Shown here in pieces: positions 1-9,974 of a stretch of DNA of 64,000 bases. How positions within the stretch are numbered: position 1 is the stretch's first letter; the number at the start of each line of letters is the position of its first letter. Position numbers and translations under genes: made by a program. The DNA comes from Prorocentrum cordatum. Its lineage: Eukaryota; Sar; Dinophyceae; Prorocentrales; Prorocentraceae. The DNA is taken from NCBI GenBank assembly GCA_963575745.1, contig CAUYUJ010020565.1, forward strand, positions 1 through 64,000, written 5' to 3'. Below the pieces are notes generated by a model, which saw nothing but the letters and a program-made list of their open reading frames with translations, was not told the DNA's origin and did not search any database.

Positions 1-455
1 AGGCCCTTGGAAGTCCAGGGGCCCGAGCTGGCCGCGCGGCCAGCGAAGCAGGCCTCGACGAACTCGGCCACGGCGTGTTCCTCGGCGCGGTTGTCATTGG
101 CCTCCATTGGGTCGGGCGCTTCGGAATTCGTCGTCGGCGCGTGGGCGCTCGTCGCGCGCGGGGCGGCGGCTGCCCTTCTTGGGCTCGACGACCCAGGGAC
201 CCTCGCCCAAGAGGCCGCGGCTCCGCTCGGTCACGCGCGGCTGGGGGGCCAAGGTATTCCTGCAGAGTTCGGACTCAATCGGGTCATAGGGCGACGGGGC
301 GTCCTCCAGGTCGACGCTCAGGGTCGCCACCTTGCACCGGGCGCCCTCTGCGCCCATGAACACCATCACGTCGGGGGAGGGCCAGGCCCAGGCGCCCATC
401 GCGCGGCGGCCCCACGCGGTGTCAGCAGGAACCCCCCGGTCGAAGACGTCGGCCA
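1..455 (-). pseudogene. Cys-rich tandem module, copy 1 (cut by window edge)
   Basis: Minus-strand coding trace of an unrecognised protein family repeated through 0-5.9 kb. From about 450 down it holds the inter-module linker, then an N-part with RVTERSRG near 240, and a stretch reading MEANDNRAEEHAVAEF then GRAASS..WTSK before the window edge. The last part is in a different frame from the linker, so at least one frameshift lies near 130. Function unknown; it is assigned to the family only by similarity to the other copies. Confidence 0.5.
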
Positions 456-1715
456 TGATCCGCCTGGGGCCGCAGCGCTCAATGATGGAATCGAAGCCCA
501 TGCACGCGTTGAAGAACTGGTTGCGCCCCTGCCCGACGCAAGAGGTCAACTGCCGAATCGCGCCGGCCTTGATCACGCCGTTGGCGAACGGAATGAAGTC
601 GCAGCGGTGGGCGTTGTTGCTCTTGTCCGGAGCCGCCCCACGGCCGGGCGCGCGCGGGGCTCTCGGCCGCGGCCCCCCTGCAGGACGGGCAGACCGGCAG
701 GCCCGTCGGGCCCAGGTTGTCTTTGGCGACGCGCGCGAGCGAGGCGATGCGCACCCGACCGGCAAGCGGGGCACCCTCACGCGGGGGATGCCCTGCGCCT
801 TCTGGCCAATTGGAGTGCATGTGCAGATCCTGCATGCCATCGGCCCCGGTGTCGTCGTAGCACGCCATCGGTGCGTCGCCCTTGCAGTAGGCCGCAAGGC
901 ACGTGGATGCGCCCGAACACGAGCAATTGATCTCGCCTCAATCCGCTCGCCCTCGCCCGAGAGCGCGACTTCCGGCGACGCCTAGACAAAATCGGCGGCA
1001 CGCCAAGGGGGGGCTGGCTCCTCGGCGAGCCCGAGGGCCGACACGACGAAGGGCAGGGCCCTCTCGAGGAAGCTGGAGGCGATGTTACTGATTTGGTGGG
1101 ATGCGGGTTCGTAGAGGTTGCAGATCGAGCCAGCGCCACCAACCGCGGAGGTGCCGCCCTCCCCAGGCTTCTCGTGGACGATGCCAACGAGCGAGTCGGC
1201 GCCCGAGTCGTCGCGGAGCTCGCCCTCAACAATGCGGGAACAGCGGCGCTCGCCCACAAGGGTGCCTCCTGCCTCCTTGTCGCCCTTGAGATACTTGTCG
1301 ACCCCCTTCGAGGTCCGCGCACCCGAGGTGGCGGCGCGGCCGCTGGCGCGGGACTCGATGAGTCCGGCGACGGCGCGCTCCTCCGCATGGCTGTCGCTGG
1401 CCCCCGTGCGATCGAAGACCTCGTCGCCCGCGCAGGAGCGCCCGCCGCACGCGAAGCAATAGTTGCCCGCGCTCGGCTTGAAGATCCAGATGCCATCCCG
1501 CAACGAACCGCGGCTCTGCTTGGCCACGCGGAGCTGGAACGCCATCGTCTCCGCGAAGCCCGCGGTGACAGCCGCCGGGTCGCATGACGAGAGCGCCCAA
1601 AACCGGCGACCCTGCAGAGCGCGCCCTTGGCGACCACGACTTCCATCGCGGTCGGGAACAGACGCGCCCGGGCGCCCAGGTCGCGCGCGTCGCGCGCGCC
1701 GAAATCGAACGCGCC
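456..1715 (-). pseudogene. Cys-rich tandem module, copy 2
   Basis: The longest uninterrupted part of the family: 1545 to 982 is open for 187 codons from an ATG. It runs MAFQLRVAKQSRG, SAGNYCFACGGRSCAGDEVF, an EERAVAGLIESRASGR segment, KYLKGDKEAGGTLV and IVEGELRDDSGADSLVGIV. It stops at TAG in the place where copies 3 and 4 read on through ILASP. Below 982 similarity continues in other frames: a Cys cluster CSCSGASTCLAAYCKGDAPM (about 915-855), then DKSNNAHRCDFIPFANG (about 630-575) and ERCGPRRIMADVFDRG (about 480-435). No known domain is recognised. The spaced CxC and CC pairs suggest disulphides or metal binding, but that is inference. Confidence 0.5.
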
Positions 1716-1844
1716 CTGGTCGCCGCCGCCGGCCTTCATCTGGCGCGGGCCGCAGCGCACGATGAGGGGGTCAACGGCCTTGCACAACTCAGAGAGAGAG
1801 AGAGGGAGAAAGAAAGAGAAAGAGAGAGAGAGAGAGAGAGAAAC

Positions 1845-1885
<41 letters not shown>

Positions 1886-3100
1886 AAGCGTGGGGCTCCC
1901 TGCACAGGCAGTGGACCAGCTAGCATCTCATGCCCACGCTGATCATGCAGTTAGCGAGCGGAATAAAAACGCAGCGGCGGCCGTTGTCTCTCCTGTCGGG
2001 TCCGCCGCGCGGCGCGCCGCGCACGCAGATCCGGCACCGCGCGCCCTTAGACCTGGGGTCGGCAGGCCGCGGCAAGAGACCGACGTCGCCCTTGGCGACG
2101 CGGTCGGCCCCCGAGACGCTGGGCGACGCTGGCCCCGAGAGGAAGACGAGCACCTTGATGCCCATCAGGACACCATAGCGGCCCCACCCCGCCAGGTCCT
2201 CCGCTGCGACGTCGGCGCAGCACGCCAATGACGCGCCGCCCTTACAAGAAGCTGCCAGGCACGTGGAGATACTCACGCAGGGGCAGCTGAACACGCCCAC
2301 GGTCCATTTCTCCTCCGAGGCTGGGGCCTCATCCGGCGAAGCTAGGATGAAGTCGGCAGCCCACCACAGGTGGAACGTCTCCGAGGCCAGGCCCAGCGCC
2401 GGCAGCATCCACGGCGGGCCCATGTCCAGGAAGTGGGTGGTCAAGCTCGGGAACTCAAGCCCCTCGGGGCCACGGCGCGCGCAACTCGCGCCCGCGCCGC
2501 CATCGGCCGAGACGCCGCCCCCCCTATCGGCCTCTCGTAGACGGTGCCGACCAGCGAGTCAGTGATCACGCGGCAGCGCAGCTCGCCCTCCACGGTGCGA
2601 GGGCAGCAGGGGGGGGTCAACGAGCATGCCCCCTGCCGCCTTGCCGCCCTCCAGGCACCTGCAAGTACCCTTGGAGGCCCAGGCGCAGGACTTGGAAGTG
2701 CGTCCGTTGACGCAGGCCTCATTGGGCTCAGCTTCGGCGCGCACCTCGGAACGGTTGTCGCTGGCCTCCACGAGGACAAGGCCCTCGTCGTCGATGCAGG
2801 AGTGCTCGCCGAGGGGCTTGCAGTAGTTGACGGCCTCCAGCTCCACGATCCAATCGCCGTCTCCGGAGGGGCCGCGGCCCCGCTGCGCCACGCGGGGCCG
2901 GAGGACCATGCTCTCTGAAAGTAGTCGCGGAGTCCACGGGGTCGTTCGACGAATGGGCGCCCTCCAAGAGGGCGCTCACGCGGGCCACCCTGGCCAGGGC
3001 GCCATGAGCCCACATCGACCCCATCAAGTCCAGGGACGGCCAGACCTGCATCCCCTTCTTGCGGGCGAGGCGCATGCCATCGCCAAATTTGCCCTAGGTG
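1716..3100 (-). pseudogene. Cys-rich tandem module, copy 3, with GA microsatellite inside
   Basis: From about 3075 to 2910 lies a linker (KKGMQVWPSLDLMGSMWAHG, then ALLEGAHSSNDPVDSATTF). The N-part follows at 2909-2559: LEAVNYCKPLGEHSCIDDEG, VEASDNRSEV and CLEGGKAAGGMLVD. A mid part with ALGLASETFHLWWAADFILA and the Cys cluster VFSCPCVSISTCLAASC then LACCAD falls at about 2400-2210. [14 protein letters not shown] sits near 1960, and [18 protein letters not shown] at 1770-1725. Between these last two, where copy 4 has about 20 residues (YVHEERGAVLRARSKFD), this copy has a 105-bp GA/TC microsatellite and a stop. Frame changes separate the parts. Confidence 0.5.
1789..1895. repeat. GA/TC microsatellite inside module copy 3
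   Basis: Near-continuous AG dinucleotides with AAAG and AACAAAAA interruptions. It replaces part of the coding sequence of the third module copy. Confidence 0.95.
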
Positions 3101-4335
3101 CCGCCGTCGGCAACGGTCTGCTCTGGGCCGCAGCGCACAACCACGAAGCCGACTGTGGAGCAGAAAATGAAGAAGGTGTCGTACTCCTCGTGGACATAGT
3201 GGATCAGCTGGCAGCTCATGCCCGCGATGATCACGCCGCTGGCAAGCGGGATGGAGCGAGTCGCAGCGGCCATCGCTGGAGCTCATGCCCAGGCCGCAGT
3301 GGGGGCGCAAGAGGTTCAAGACATTGTCGGTCTTGTCCTGGTCGCCGCCGCCGGCGTTGATCTGCCCCAGGCTGCAGCGCATGATGAAGCAGTCGAACTT
3401 GGAGCGGGCCCTCAGGACTGCGCCGCGTTCTTCGTGGACGTAGTGGATCAGCTGGCAGCTCATGCCCGCGCGGATCTTGCCGCTGGCATGCGGGGCGGAG
3501 TAGTAGCGGTGACTGTTGGAGCTCTTATCCAAGCCGCCGCAGGGCAGGCTGCGCAAGTAGACATGCGCGAGGGGACCCGTGAACTCCTGCGGGATGTCGG
3601 CGCAGCAGGCGTTCGGCGCGTCGTCGGCGCAGCAGCTCAGCAGGCACTGGGCGACGCCCACGCAGGAGCACTTGAACTCGCCCCCGATCCACTTCTCCCC
3701 TAACGCCCGGGTTACCCCCGGCGAGGCCAGGATGAGCTCGGAGGTACCCCACAGGGGGATCGGCTCCGAGGTCGGGCCCAGCGCATGCATCACGAACGGC
3801 AGGCCCTTCAGGTCAGCCAGCCCGCTGGAGGTGGAGACGGAGCGTGCGCCGCCAGCGGCCAAGACGGCGCCCTCTTTGGGCATCTTGGATGACGCCCACG
3901 AGCTTGTCCGCGACCATGTCGTAACGGAGCTCGCCCTCAACGGTGCGGGGGTAGGCGCGGTCCGCAAGAATGCCTGCCTTCTTGCCGCCATCGAGATACT
4001 TGCCGCCACCCCTCGAGGTCCATGTGCCCGATGTGGCTGTGCGGCCACTGGCGCACAATTCGATGAGACCAGCGACGGTGCGCTCCTCCGCGCGATTGCA
4101 GTTGGCCTCCATGAGATTGAAGACTTCGCAGTCAATACAAGAGCGCTCGCCGCACTAGGAACAGTAGTTGCCCGCCTTCAGCTTGATGAGCCTGATGCCT
4201 TGGACCCAGGAGCCGCAGTTCTGCTTGATCACGCGGGACTCGAACGCCATCTCCTTCTCGGAGCCCGCGGCGAAATCCGCCGGGTCGTAGAACGACAGCG
4301 TGCCCGCCAACCTGGCAGCGGTCACGATGGATGCG
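3101..4335 (-). pseudogene. Cys-rich tandem module, copy 4 (most complete)
   Basis: Minus-strand order: FYDPADFAAGSEKEMAFES, KLKAGNYCS then an in-frame TAG and CGERSCIDCEVF, MEANCNRAEERTVAGLIELC, KYLDGGKKAG, RTVEGELRYDMVADKLVGVI, GLPFVMHALGPTSEPIPLW, ILASPGVTRALGEKW, and the Cys cluster CSCVGVAQCLLSCC followed by APNACCADIP. Then come LPCGGLDKSSNSHRY, AGMSCQLIHYVHEE, FIMRCSLGQ and INAGGGDQDKTD. Directly after, a second copy of the last segment appears (PLASGVIIAGMSCQLIHYVH, VVRCGPEQTVADGGT, about 3250-3085), so a sub-module of about 75 residues is duplicated. It best defines the module consensus, but frameshifts and the stop make an intact product unlikely. Confidence 0.55.
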
Positions 4336-4394
4336 GACCGCAGCGGCCACGTGCCGCCAGCGTGCCCTCTAACCCGACAGCGGCCACATGCCTT

Positions 4395-4690
4395 TTAACC
4401 CGGCAGCGGCCCGTGCCCCCGACCCTCCTTGGGCACCTTGTGGATGATGCCCCCAAGCTTGTCCGCGACCATGCTGTAGCGGAGCTCGGCGTCCAAGATG
4501 CGCGGGAAGAAGCGCTGGTCAACCAGCGAGCCGCCGGCCTTCTTGCCGCCATCCAGGTACCTGCCAGCGGCATTGGAGGTCCACTTCCCGCACATGGCCG
4601 TGCGGCCGTTGGCACTGAGCACCATGTACTCTGCTTCTTTGCTCCTTCCACAAGCGCCTGTTGCTTTGATGAATGTCGCATGGCCTGGTC
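4395..4690 (-). pseudogene. Cys-rich tandem module, partial copy 5
   Basis: A partial N-part sits immediately upstream of copy 4: KEAEYMVLSANGRTAMCGKW, then RYLDGGKKAGGSLVDQRFF and LRYSMVADKLGGIIH. It is open for 76 codons from the ATG at 4625. It matches the KYLDGGKKAG...ELRYDMVADKLVG section of copy 4 closely. The first half and the C-terminal half of the module are absent. Its upstream edge borders the U2-containing insert. Confidence 0.5.
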
Positions 4691-5024
4691 GATAATGAAC
4701 AGAAGCTTGCTATCCCCACCTGGTGGGATAAATGTCCGCGCGGTTTTTCCAAATCGATTGCCGTGCCTCGCGATCGCGACACAACCGTGGTTCTAGTTTG
4801 TTACGCCCACGGGGGCAGACAAACCGCGCCCAGCCCATGAGGGGAACAATGCGCCATTGCCCCGGAAGCCTTCGACAATTGCGCGGTGCGATCCGAGGCT
4901 GCCCTGCTATGGCTTGGCGGGACATGTGTTGCCCATGCTGTTGGCGTGGTGCGACCTCGGACGCCCTGGCCCCGAGCTTGGTCAGCGTGCGCCGCCCTTG
5001 CTCTACGCCTTGCTGTCCGGCGGC

Positions 5025-5037
5025 ATCTTGGCTCAAG
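5025..5037 (+). repeat. 13-bp direct repeat (left), spliced-leader-like
   Basis: ATCTTGGCTCAAG lies 6 bp beyond the 3' end of the U2 locus. It is identical to 5239-5251 at the U2 5' end. It differs at one base from the last 13 nt of the dinoflagellate spliced leader as I remember it (ATTTTGGCTCAAG). It could be a target-site duplication, a shared snRNA-locus element, or a spliced-leader relic. Confidence 0.6.
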
Positions 5038-5043
5038 GCTGTT

Positions 5044-5240
5044 GGGTGCACCACATCTGGCGTGCCAAGCAAAAGCAATGCTTGAGGAATCCTGAACAAG
5101 CTCGAGAACGTACCTCCCCAGAAAAAAAAAAACAAAAAAAAAATGCGACAAGCAAGTCTCCAGTTGGAGACAAATCGGTTGTCACACTGATAAGAACAGA
5201 AACTACACTTGATCATAGCCAAAAGTCCGAGGAGGCATAT
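5044..5240 (-). ncRNA. U2 spliceosomal snRNA locus (gene or pseudogene)
   Basis: Read on the minus strand, 5240 to 5044 aligns over its full length with U2 snRNA. The 5' end contains CTTTTGGCT followed by GATCAAGTGTAG and CTGTTCTTATCAGTGT. A GTCTCC-AACT-GGAGAC hairpin occupies the stem IIb position, a U-rich stretch follows at the Sm-site position, and the 3' end finishes with the canonical GGTGCACCC. The 197-nt length fits U2 (about 190 nt). Two positions deviate from the nearly universal sequence: the branch-point-pairing hexamer reads GTAGTT instead of GTAGTA (+ strand 5201-5206), and the U2/U6 helix I region reads GGCTATGATC instead of GGCTAAGATC (5211-5220). The Sm region is expanded to T10-G-T11. 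These changes suggest a pseudogene or a variant U2. It interrupts an array of protein modules on the same strand. Confidence 0.85.
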
Positions 5241-5251
5241 CTTGGCTCAAG
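5239..5251 (+). repeat. 13-bp direct repeat (right), spliced-leader-like
   Basis: Perfect copy of 5025-5037, overlapping the first two bases of the U2 locus and extending into its 5' flank. The preceding bases are also alike in the two copies (GTCCG..GG.GGCAT), so similarity extends about 25 bp with small gaps. Confidence 0.6.
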
Positions 5252-5569
5252 ACTCTTGCACAGACTCGTGCCCGAGGGGGCCGAGCCGAGCCACCCCGAC
5301 GAGGCGGCCGCGCCCGGATGCCCTCCAGTGCTGCTGCAGGGACTGTGAAAAAGAAAACACCTCGCAACTACAGGGGTGCGCGGGGGAAAAGCTCATCCGA
5401 CCAGAGGGGCCTCCGGTACCTCTTGTGCGCAGCGCTTGAAGCGGGCCCTGGCGCCGCCCGGGCGCGCCCAGGCTTGGACGACCTCCGGGAGTTCGCGTGT
5501 TGGAAGGAGTGGAGCCCGTGCTCGCCCCCCACTCCAGAGCACGGTGGGATCCCAGTTGACCCCCAGTAG

Positions 5570-5925
5570 CCTTAACACCAAACCGCGGACGCAGACCTCG
5601 ACGAACTCAGCGCCGGCGTGCTCTCTGGAGTGGTTATCGCTGGCCTCTATGAGGCGCAGCACCTCGTCGTCCGCGCAGGTGCGCTCGCCGTAACTCTTGC
5701 CGTAATTGCCTGCCTTCAGCTTGATGATCCAGATGTCTTCGTCCGAGGATCCGCGGCTCTGCTTGATATACCGAGCTGGAAGGCCATGGTCTTCTGGGAA
5801 GCCATCCCGGTGTTCGCCCCAGTCGCATCGGGGCGAGTCAACGCCTCCGTGAGAAGGCACCCTTGGACTCCTCAAGCGCGCGCTTGAGCCCATAGAACTT
5901 GAGCGCATCGTCATCATCACCAGCA
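5570..5925 (-). pseudogene. Cys-rich tandem module, partial copy 6
   Basis: The most upstream copy on the minus strand: ALKFYGLKRALEESKGAF, then YIKQSRGSSDEDIWIIKLKA, GNYGKSYGERTCADDEVL, LIEASDNHSREHAGAEFVEV and CVRGL. Similarity ends at about 5570, and the array resumes at 4690 beyond the U2 locus. Upstream it runs into an ATC microsatellite, so no start can be chosen. Confidence 0.5.
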
Positions 5926-5929
5926 GCGC

Positions 5930-5931
5930 AG

Positions 5932-6011
<80 letters not shown>

Positions 6012-6563
6012 GCATCAGCAGCATCATCATCACCATCTTCATCAGCAGCAGCATCAGCATCAACATCAGCATCCGCGTCAGTATCATCATCATCATCAGC
6101 ATCATCAGCAGCCTCATGATCATCAGAGTCATCATCTGTATCATCATCATGAGCAGCAGAACCAGCATCAGCATCAGCATCAGCATCATCAACAACAACG
6201 ACAGCAACATAATTGTCATCAGTATCATTATCATCGTTCCCATCAGCATCAACATCGCCGCCGTCGTAATCGTCATCATCAACATCGTCACCACCATCGT
6301 CCACAACAGCAACGTCATTCTCAGAACGTAAGCAACCATTACCACAGCCAAAAGCAGCGTTGTCGCGTTGTCGTCGTTATCGTAACCATCCTAATCATCA
6401 GCAGCAGTGTCACTATCGCGGCCGTCGTCAGTATCACCACCACCATCACCGTCATCACCGGCTTCATATGCATGTTGTTCCTGATCCCCACGCTGCGCTT
6501 CCTCCTCCTCCTCCTTCTTCTCTCCCCCCTCGAACGCCTCCTCCTCATTATCACCATCATCAT

Positions 6564-6604
<41 letters not shown>

Positions 6605-6690
6605 GCAGCATCAGCATCAGCATCAGCATCATCATCAGCAGCAGCATCAGCATCATCATCTTCTTCATCCTCCCTGGATGCAGTCCTGAA
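5930..6690. repeat. ATC/CAG compound microsatellite
   Basis: A pure ATC run (about 5932-5990) grades into CAG and degenerate CAT/CAG triplets, with a second pure patch at about 6545-6665. Long open frames here (poly-His, poly-Asp) are consequences of the triplet repeat. 6690-7020 between this and the satellite holds nothing recognisable. Confidence 0.95.
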
Positions 6691-7019
6691 GCCGTCCACC
6701 CTGGAACGTTCTCGGCTGCTGGCCGAAGTGCATCCCAATGGCAGCGCAGGCCGCAGTGGCAGCCTTGGCTAATGTGGCAAGGAGAGGCTTAGGCGAATGC
6801 GACAGAAGGAGAAGAGAGAAGAAAGACGATATAGCAGATAATGTAAGAGGATAGAAAGAGCAGAGAAGCGAGGTGCGAATGAAAGAGGTGGGCGAGCGAA
6901 CCCAAGAGGCTTCACGAGGGAGCCACAGAGGAGCGACACGACGAGGGTGCGGAAACGCAACGGGGCGATGAGGCCGAAACTTAGCCTGGCGCAGGGGTCG
7001 AACCTAATATGCATATGCG

Positions 7020-7930
7020 TGCATCGCAGGGCACGGCACACTCTGGTACTGCGCACCATGGGGCAGTGCGGACGGGCTGTGAAACAAGCGTGCAGAGGTG
7101 CACCAAGCTCCGTGCGGGTCACGGTCCACGTGAAGGGATGTGCCGAAAATCGGCGGGGGGGCGCGTGTGGATTCTCCCACTGGGGCCACAGCTGGAGAGC
7201 CCCCTGGGGCACGATCTGTCCGAGGGCTGCGCCGACAGCAGCGGAGACGCGTGCGGACATTCCCACCCGGCCCGCAGGCGGCACTCCATAAGGGGGGGGC
7301 CACGATCCGCGTGAGGGCTGCGCCGAAATGGGCGGGGGGCGAATGCGGGCCCTCCCACGGAAGCCGCAGGTGAAGCTCTCTGTCGGGCACTGTCTTCGCG
7401 AGGGCTGCACCGACATGGGCGGAGGGACGCATGTGGACCCTCCCCATCGGGTCCCAAGTGGAGCTCCCTGTGGAGCGCGAGTCTCGAGGGGCATGTGCCG
7501 AAATGGGCGTATGCGGAGAGCCCCCTGGGGGGGGGGGGGGGGGGCGACATGTGTAAGGGGGTGCACAGAAGAAATGGCCGGGGGACACATGTGGACCCTC
7601 CCACTGGGGCCGTAGGTGGAACGCCCTTTAAGGCACTACGTGTGAGTGCTGCACCGAAATGGGCGGGGCATGCATGTGGACGCTCCCACTGGAGCAGCAG
7701 GTGGAATTCCCTGTGGAGGGGTACGACCCGCGTGAGGGCTGCATCGACGTGGGCGGGGGGCGCACGGCACGCGGACCCTCCCACCTTGGGCCGTGAGTGG
7801 AACTCCATGTGGGGGGGTGCGATCCGCATGAGGGCTGCAGCAAGCTTATCGGGGGACGCGTATGGCCCCTCCCACTGGGGCCGTAGGTGGAGCACCCTGC
7901 GCCTGTGGGGCAACATCCATGTGAGGTGCG
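7020..7930 (-). repeat. 90-bp satellite, array 1 (reverse orientation)
   Basis: About ten degenerate copies of a unit of roughly 90 bp. Each contains GAGGGCTGCGCCGAAATGGG, then a GCATGTGGACC block, CCCACTGGGGCC and GGTGGAGCTCCCTGTGG. The same unit recurs at 27.2, 43.8 and 58.7 kb. A G16 homopolymer sits inside at about 7530. Confidence 0.8.
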
Positions 7931-8004
7931 GGCAGCACCAACGGCAGCGGCCGGAAGCGGGAAGAGCAGCAACGGCATAGCTGCAGCGTGGACGTGACGA
8001 TGGC

Positions 8005-8400
8005 GAAGGGGAAGAGGATAAAAGGGGGAGGGGGAGGGGAAGGTGGAGGAGGTGAGGAGGAAGGAGGGAGGAGAGGAGGGGAGGAGGATGGAGAAGGAGG
8101 AGGAGGAGGAAGGAAGGAGGACGAGGAGGAGGACGAGAGGAGAGAAGAGGAGGATGATGGAGGAGAGGGCAGAGGAGGAGGAGGAGGAGGAGGACGAGGA
8201 GGAGGAGGAGGAGGAGGTGAGCGAGCAGACGCGAGGCGCTGCGAAGAGAAAACTAGGACCGAACAACAGAGAGGGTAGGAAGAAGAAAGTATGTAAACCA
8301 AAAAGATAAGCAGATGGGGGAGGAGCAGGAGGAGGAGGAGGAATCGGAGCAGCAGCAGCAGCAGCAGCAGGAGGTGAGTGAGGAGACGCGCGGCGCAGCG
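8005..8400. repeat. GGA-rich purine tract with CAG patch
   Basis: Degenerate GGA/GAA triplets with a short CAG run at about 8347-8372. Strong purine asymmetry. No gene signal. Confidence 0.9.
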
Positions 8401-8549
8401 GAGAGAAAACGAGAAACTAACAACACAAAAGGTGGGAAACATAGAGTGAGATAATGATACGAAACAACCAAAAAGATGGAAATCGGGAGAGAGATGGAGG
8501 AAATCTGTTATATTCCTATTCCTATATTGTCAGAAGGCAGGGGACCCTG

Positions 8550-9600
8550 GAAAAAGCCCCCCACCCAACGAATTTGGCCCACCCTGGGCCCCCCGGGCAG
8601 TTCCCCAGACGACCTGGGAGGACCTCACGGGAGCCCGAAGACGGCCCCAGAGGGCCCCCGACGGTCCAGCGCGCTCCCGAAACGACCCCAGAGAACCCCA
8701 AAACGGTCGACGACGACCCCAAACGAGCCGTCATACCCCCAGAAATCGCTCCAAAAACGTCAAGAGGCCTCCAAGAGCACTCCCAAGAGGGCCCCAAGAG
8801 GCAAAAATCATTGATTCTCCGGTGGTTTGAAAGGATTTGGGAGTTCTCCCCTTTTCGGCTTCCCACGATCCAAGACGGCCCACGAGGCCCCCAAGATCGC
8901 CCTAAGATGGCCCGACAGACCTCCAAGAGGGCCCCAGACTGGCCCAAGAGGGCCCCCAGACAGTCCCGACAGCCCAGGAGGCTCCCAAGAGGCCCCGAAG
9001 AGGCCCCAAGAGGCCCCCAAGAGGCGGAGGCCGCCAGGAAGCCCCAAGAGGTTCCCAAAAGTCCCGAAAGATCCCGCAAGGACCCCACAGAAGTTCGAGA
9101 TCGCTCCAAAACGTCACAGGAGACCTCCGAGAGCACTCCCAAGAGGGCCCCACGAGGCAAAATTCATTGATTTGTTTCCATTGGTTTGTAAAGGATTTTC
9201 GAGTTCTCCCCTTTTCTGCTTCCCGACGCTCCAAGACGGCCCACGAGGTCCCCAAGATAGCCCTAAGACAGCCCGACAGACCTCCAAGAGGGCCCCAAAC
9301 TGGCCCAAGAGGGCCCCCAGACAGTCCCGACAGGGTCCGGGAGGCCCCAGGAGGTTCCCAAGAGGCCCCGAAGAAGCCCCAAGAGGCCCCCAAGAGGGCC
9401 CCAGGAAGCCCCAAGGGGTCCCCAAGAGCAAAAGATACCGCAAGGACCCCACAGAAGCTCGAAAACGCCCGAAAGGCCCCCAAGACAGGCCCAAAACGGG
9501 ACAGGAGCCCGAACATGAGCCCAAGACAGCCCAACAGAGCCAATACGCGCCCCAAGACGGGCCCAAGCCATGACGGGACTGCACCACGTCCCACAGAGGC
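8550..9600 (+). repeat. CCAAGAGGCCCC minisatellite with about 355-bp units
   Basis: Imperfect short motifs (CCAAGA-GGCCCC, CCAAGACGGCCC) arranged in larger units. Each larger unit opens with an AT-richer head such as TTGGTTTGTAAAGGATTTTC. Heads at about 8820 and 9175 are 355 bp apart. The same head-plus-minisatellite design returns at 25.8-26.6 and 59.5-63.5 kb. Pro/Arg/Lys-rich reading frames here are products of the repeat. Confidence 0.8.
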
Positions 9601-9604
9601 CCTC

Positions 9605-9970
9605 AGAAGGGGTTGGGAGGCTCCACTAAGGTCCACGTGACGTAAACACTCTGAACGCGAGGCCTCCCAAGAGCGAACGGAGGCGCAAAACAACTTCAGC
9701 GTGGAGATAATCGAGCCCCGCTGCGCCACGGTCCTGTGGCCCCCCAAGGCCCTCACACGGCTCCTTCCATAGTCCCAAAAACACTGTCATTGGTAAGCCC
9801 AGGTCGCCGTTCCACCTTCTGCCATGTCCTGCACGCCGTCTCCTACCCCAAGTATTTCGGCATTCGCGAGCCCCTCACTGCGTTGATGCTCCCCCCTCTG
9901 TGGCCACGACCGCGTACATGTATATGAATATGCAAACGTGCAGGCGTAGATATGCCCAAGTATACATGAT
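9605..9970. other. No gene seen
   Basis: Contains one relic of the 45-bp CCCAAGAGCGAACGG repeat at about 9625-9675 that is abundant near 60.6 kb. Otherwise nothing recognisable. Confidence 0.5.
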
Positions 9971-9974
9971 AGTT

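Noticed and set aside
4830-4960. Possible U4 or U6 snRNA near the U2 locus
   Set aside because: Only short matches such as ATCCGAGGC and TTGCGC; no ordered stems or Sm site could be traced.
5393-6690. Long frames encoding poly-His, poly-Asp or poly-Met
   Set aside because: They are readings of ATC/CAG microsatellites in different frames; no unique sequence beyond the module remnant.
6975-7012. tRNA-like B-box (GGTTCGACCCC on the minus strand)
   Set aside because: Flanking bases do not form a T stem or an acceptor stem.
7000-7980. Overlapping frames of 160-270 codons with Pro/His-rich periodic peptides
   Set aside because: They follow the 90-bp satellite; all frames on both strands are open because of composition, and unit drift ignores codon position.
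8476-9756. Pro/Arg/Lys-rich or Gly/Leu/Trp-rich proteins
   Set aside because: Products of the CCAAGAGGCCCC minisatellite; open on both strands and without domain character.
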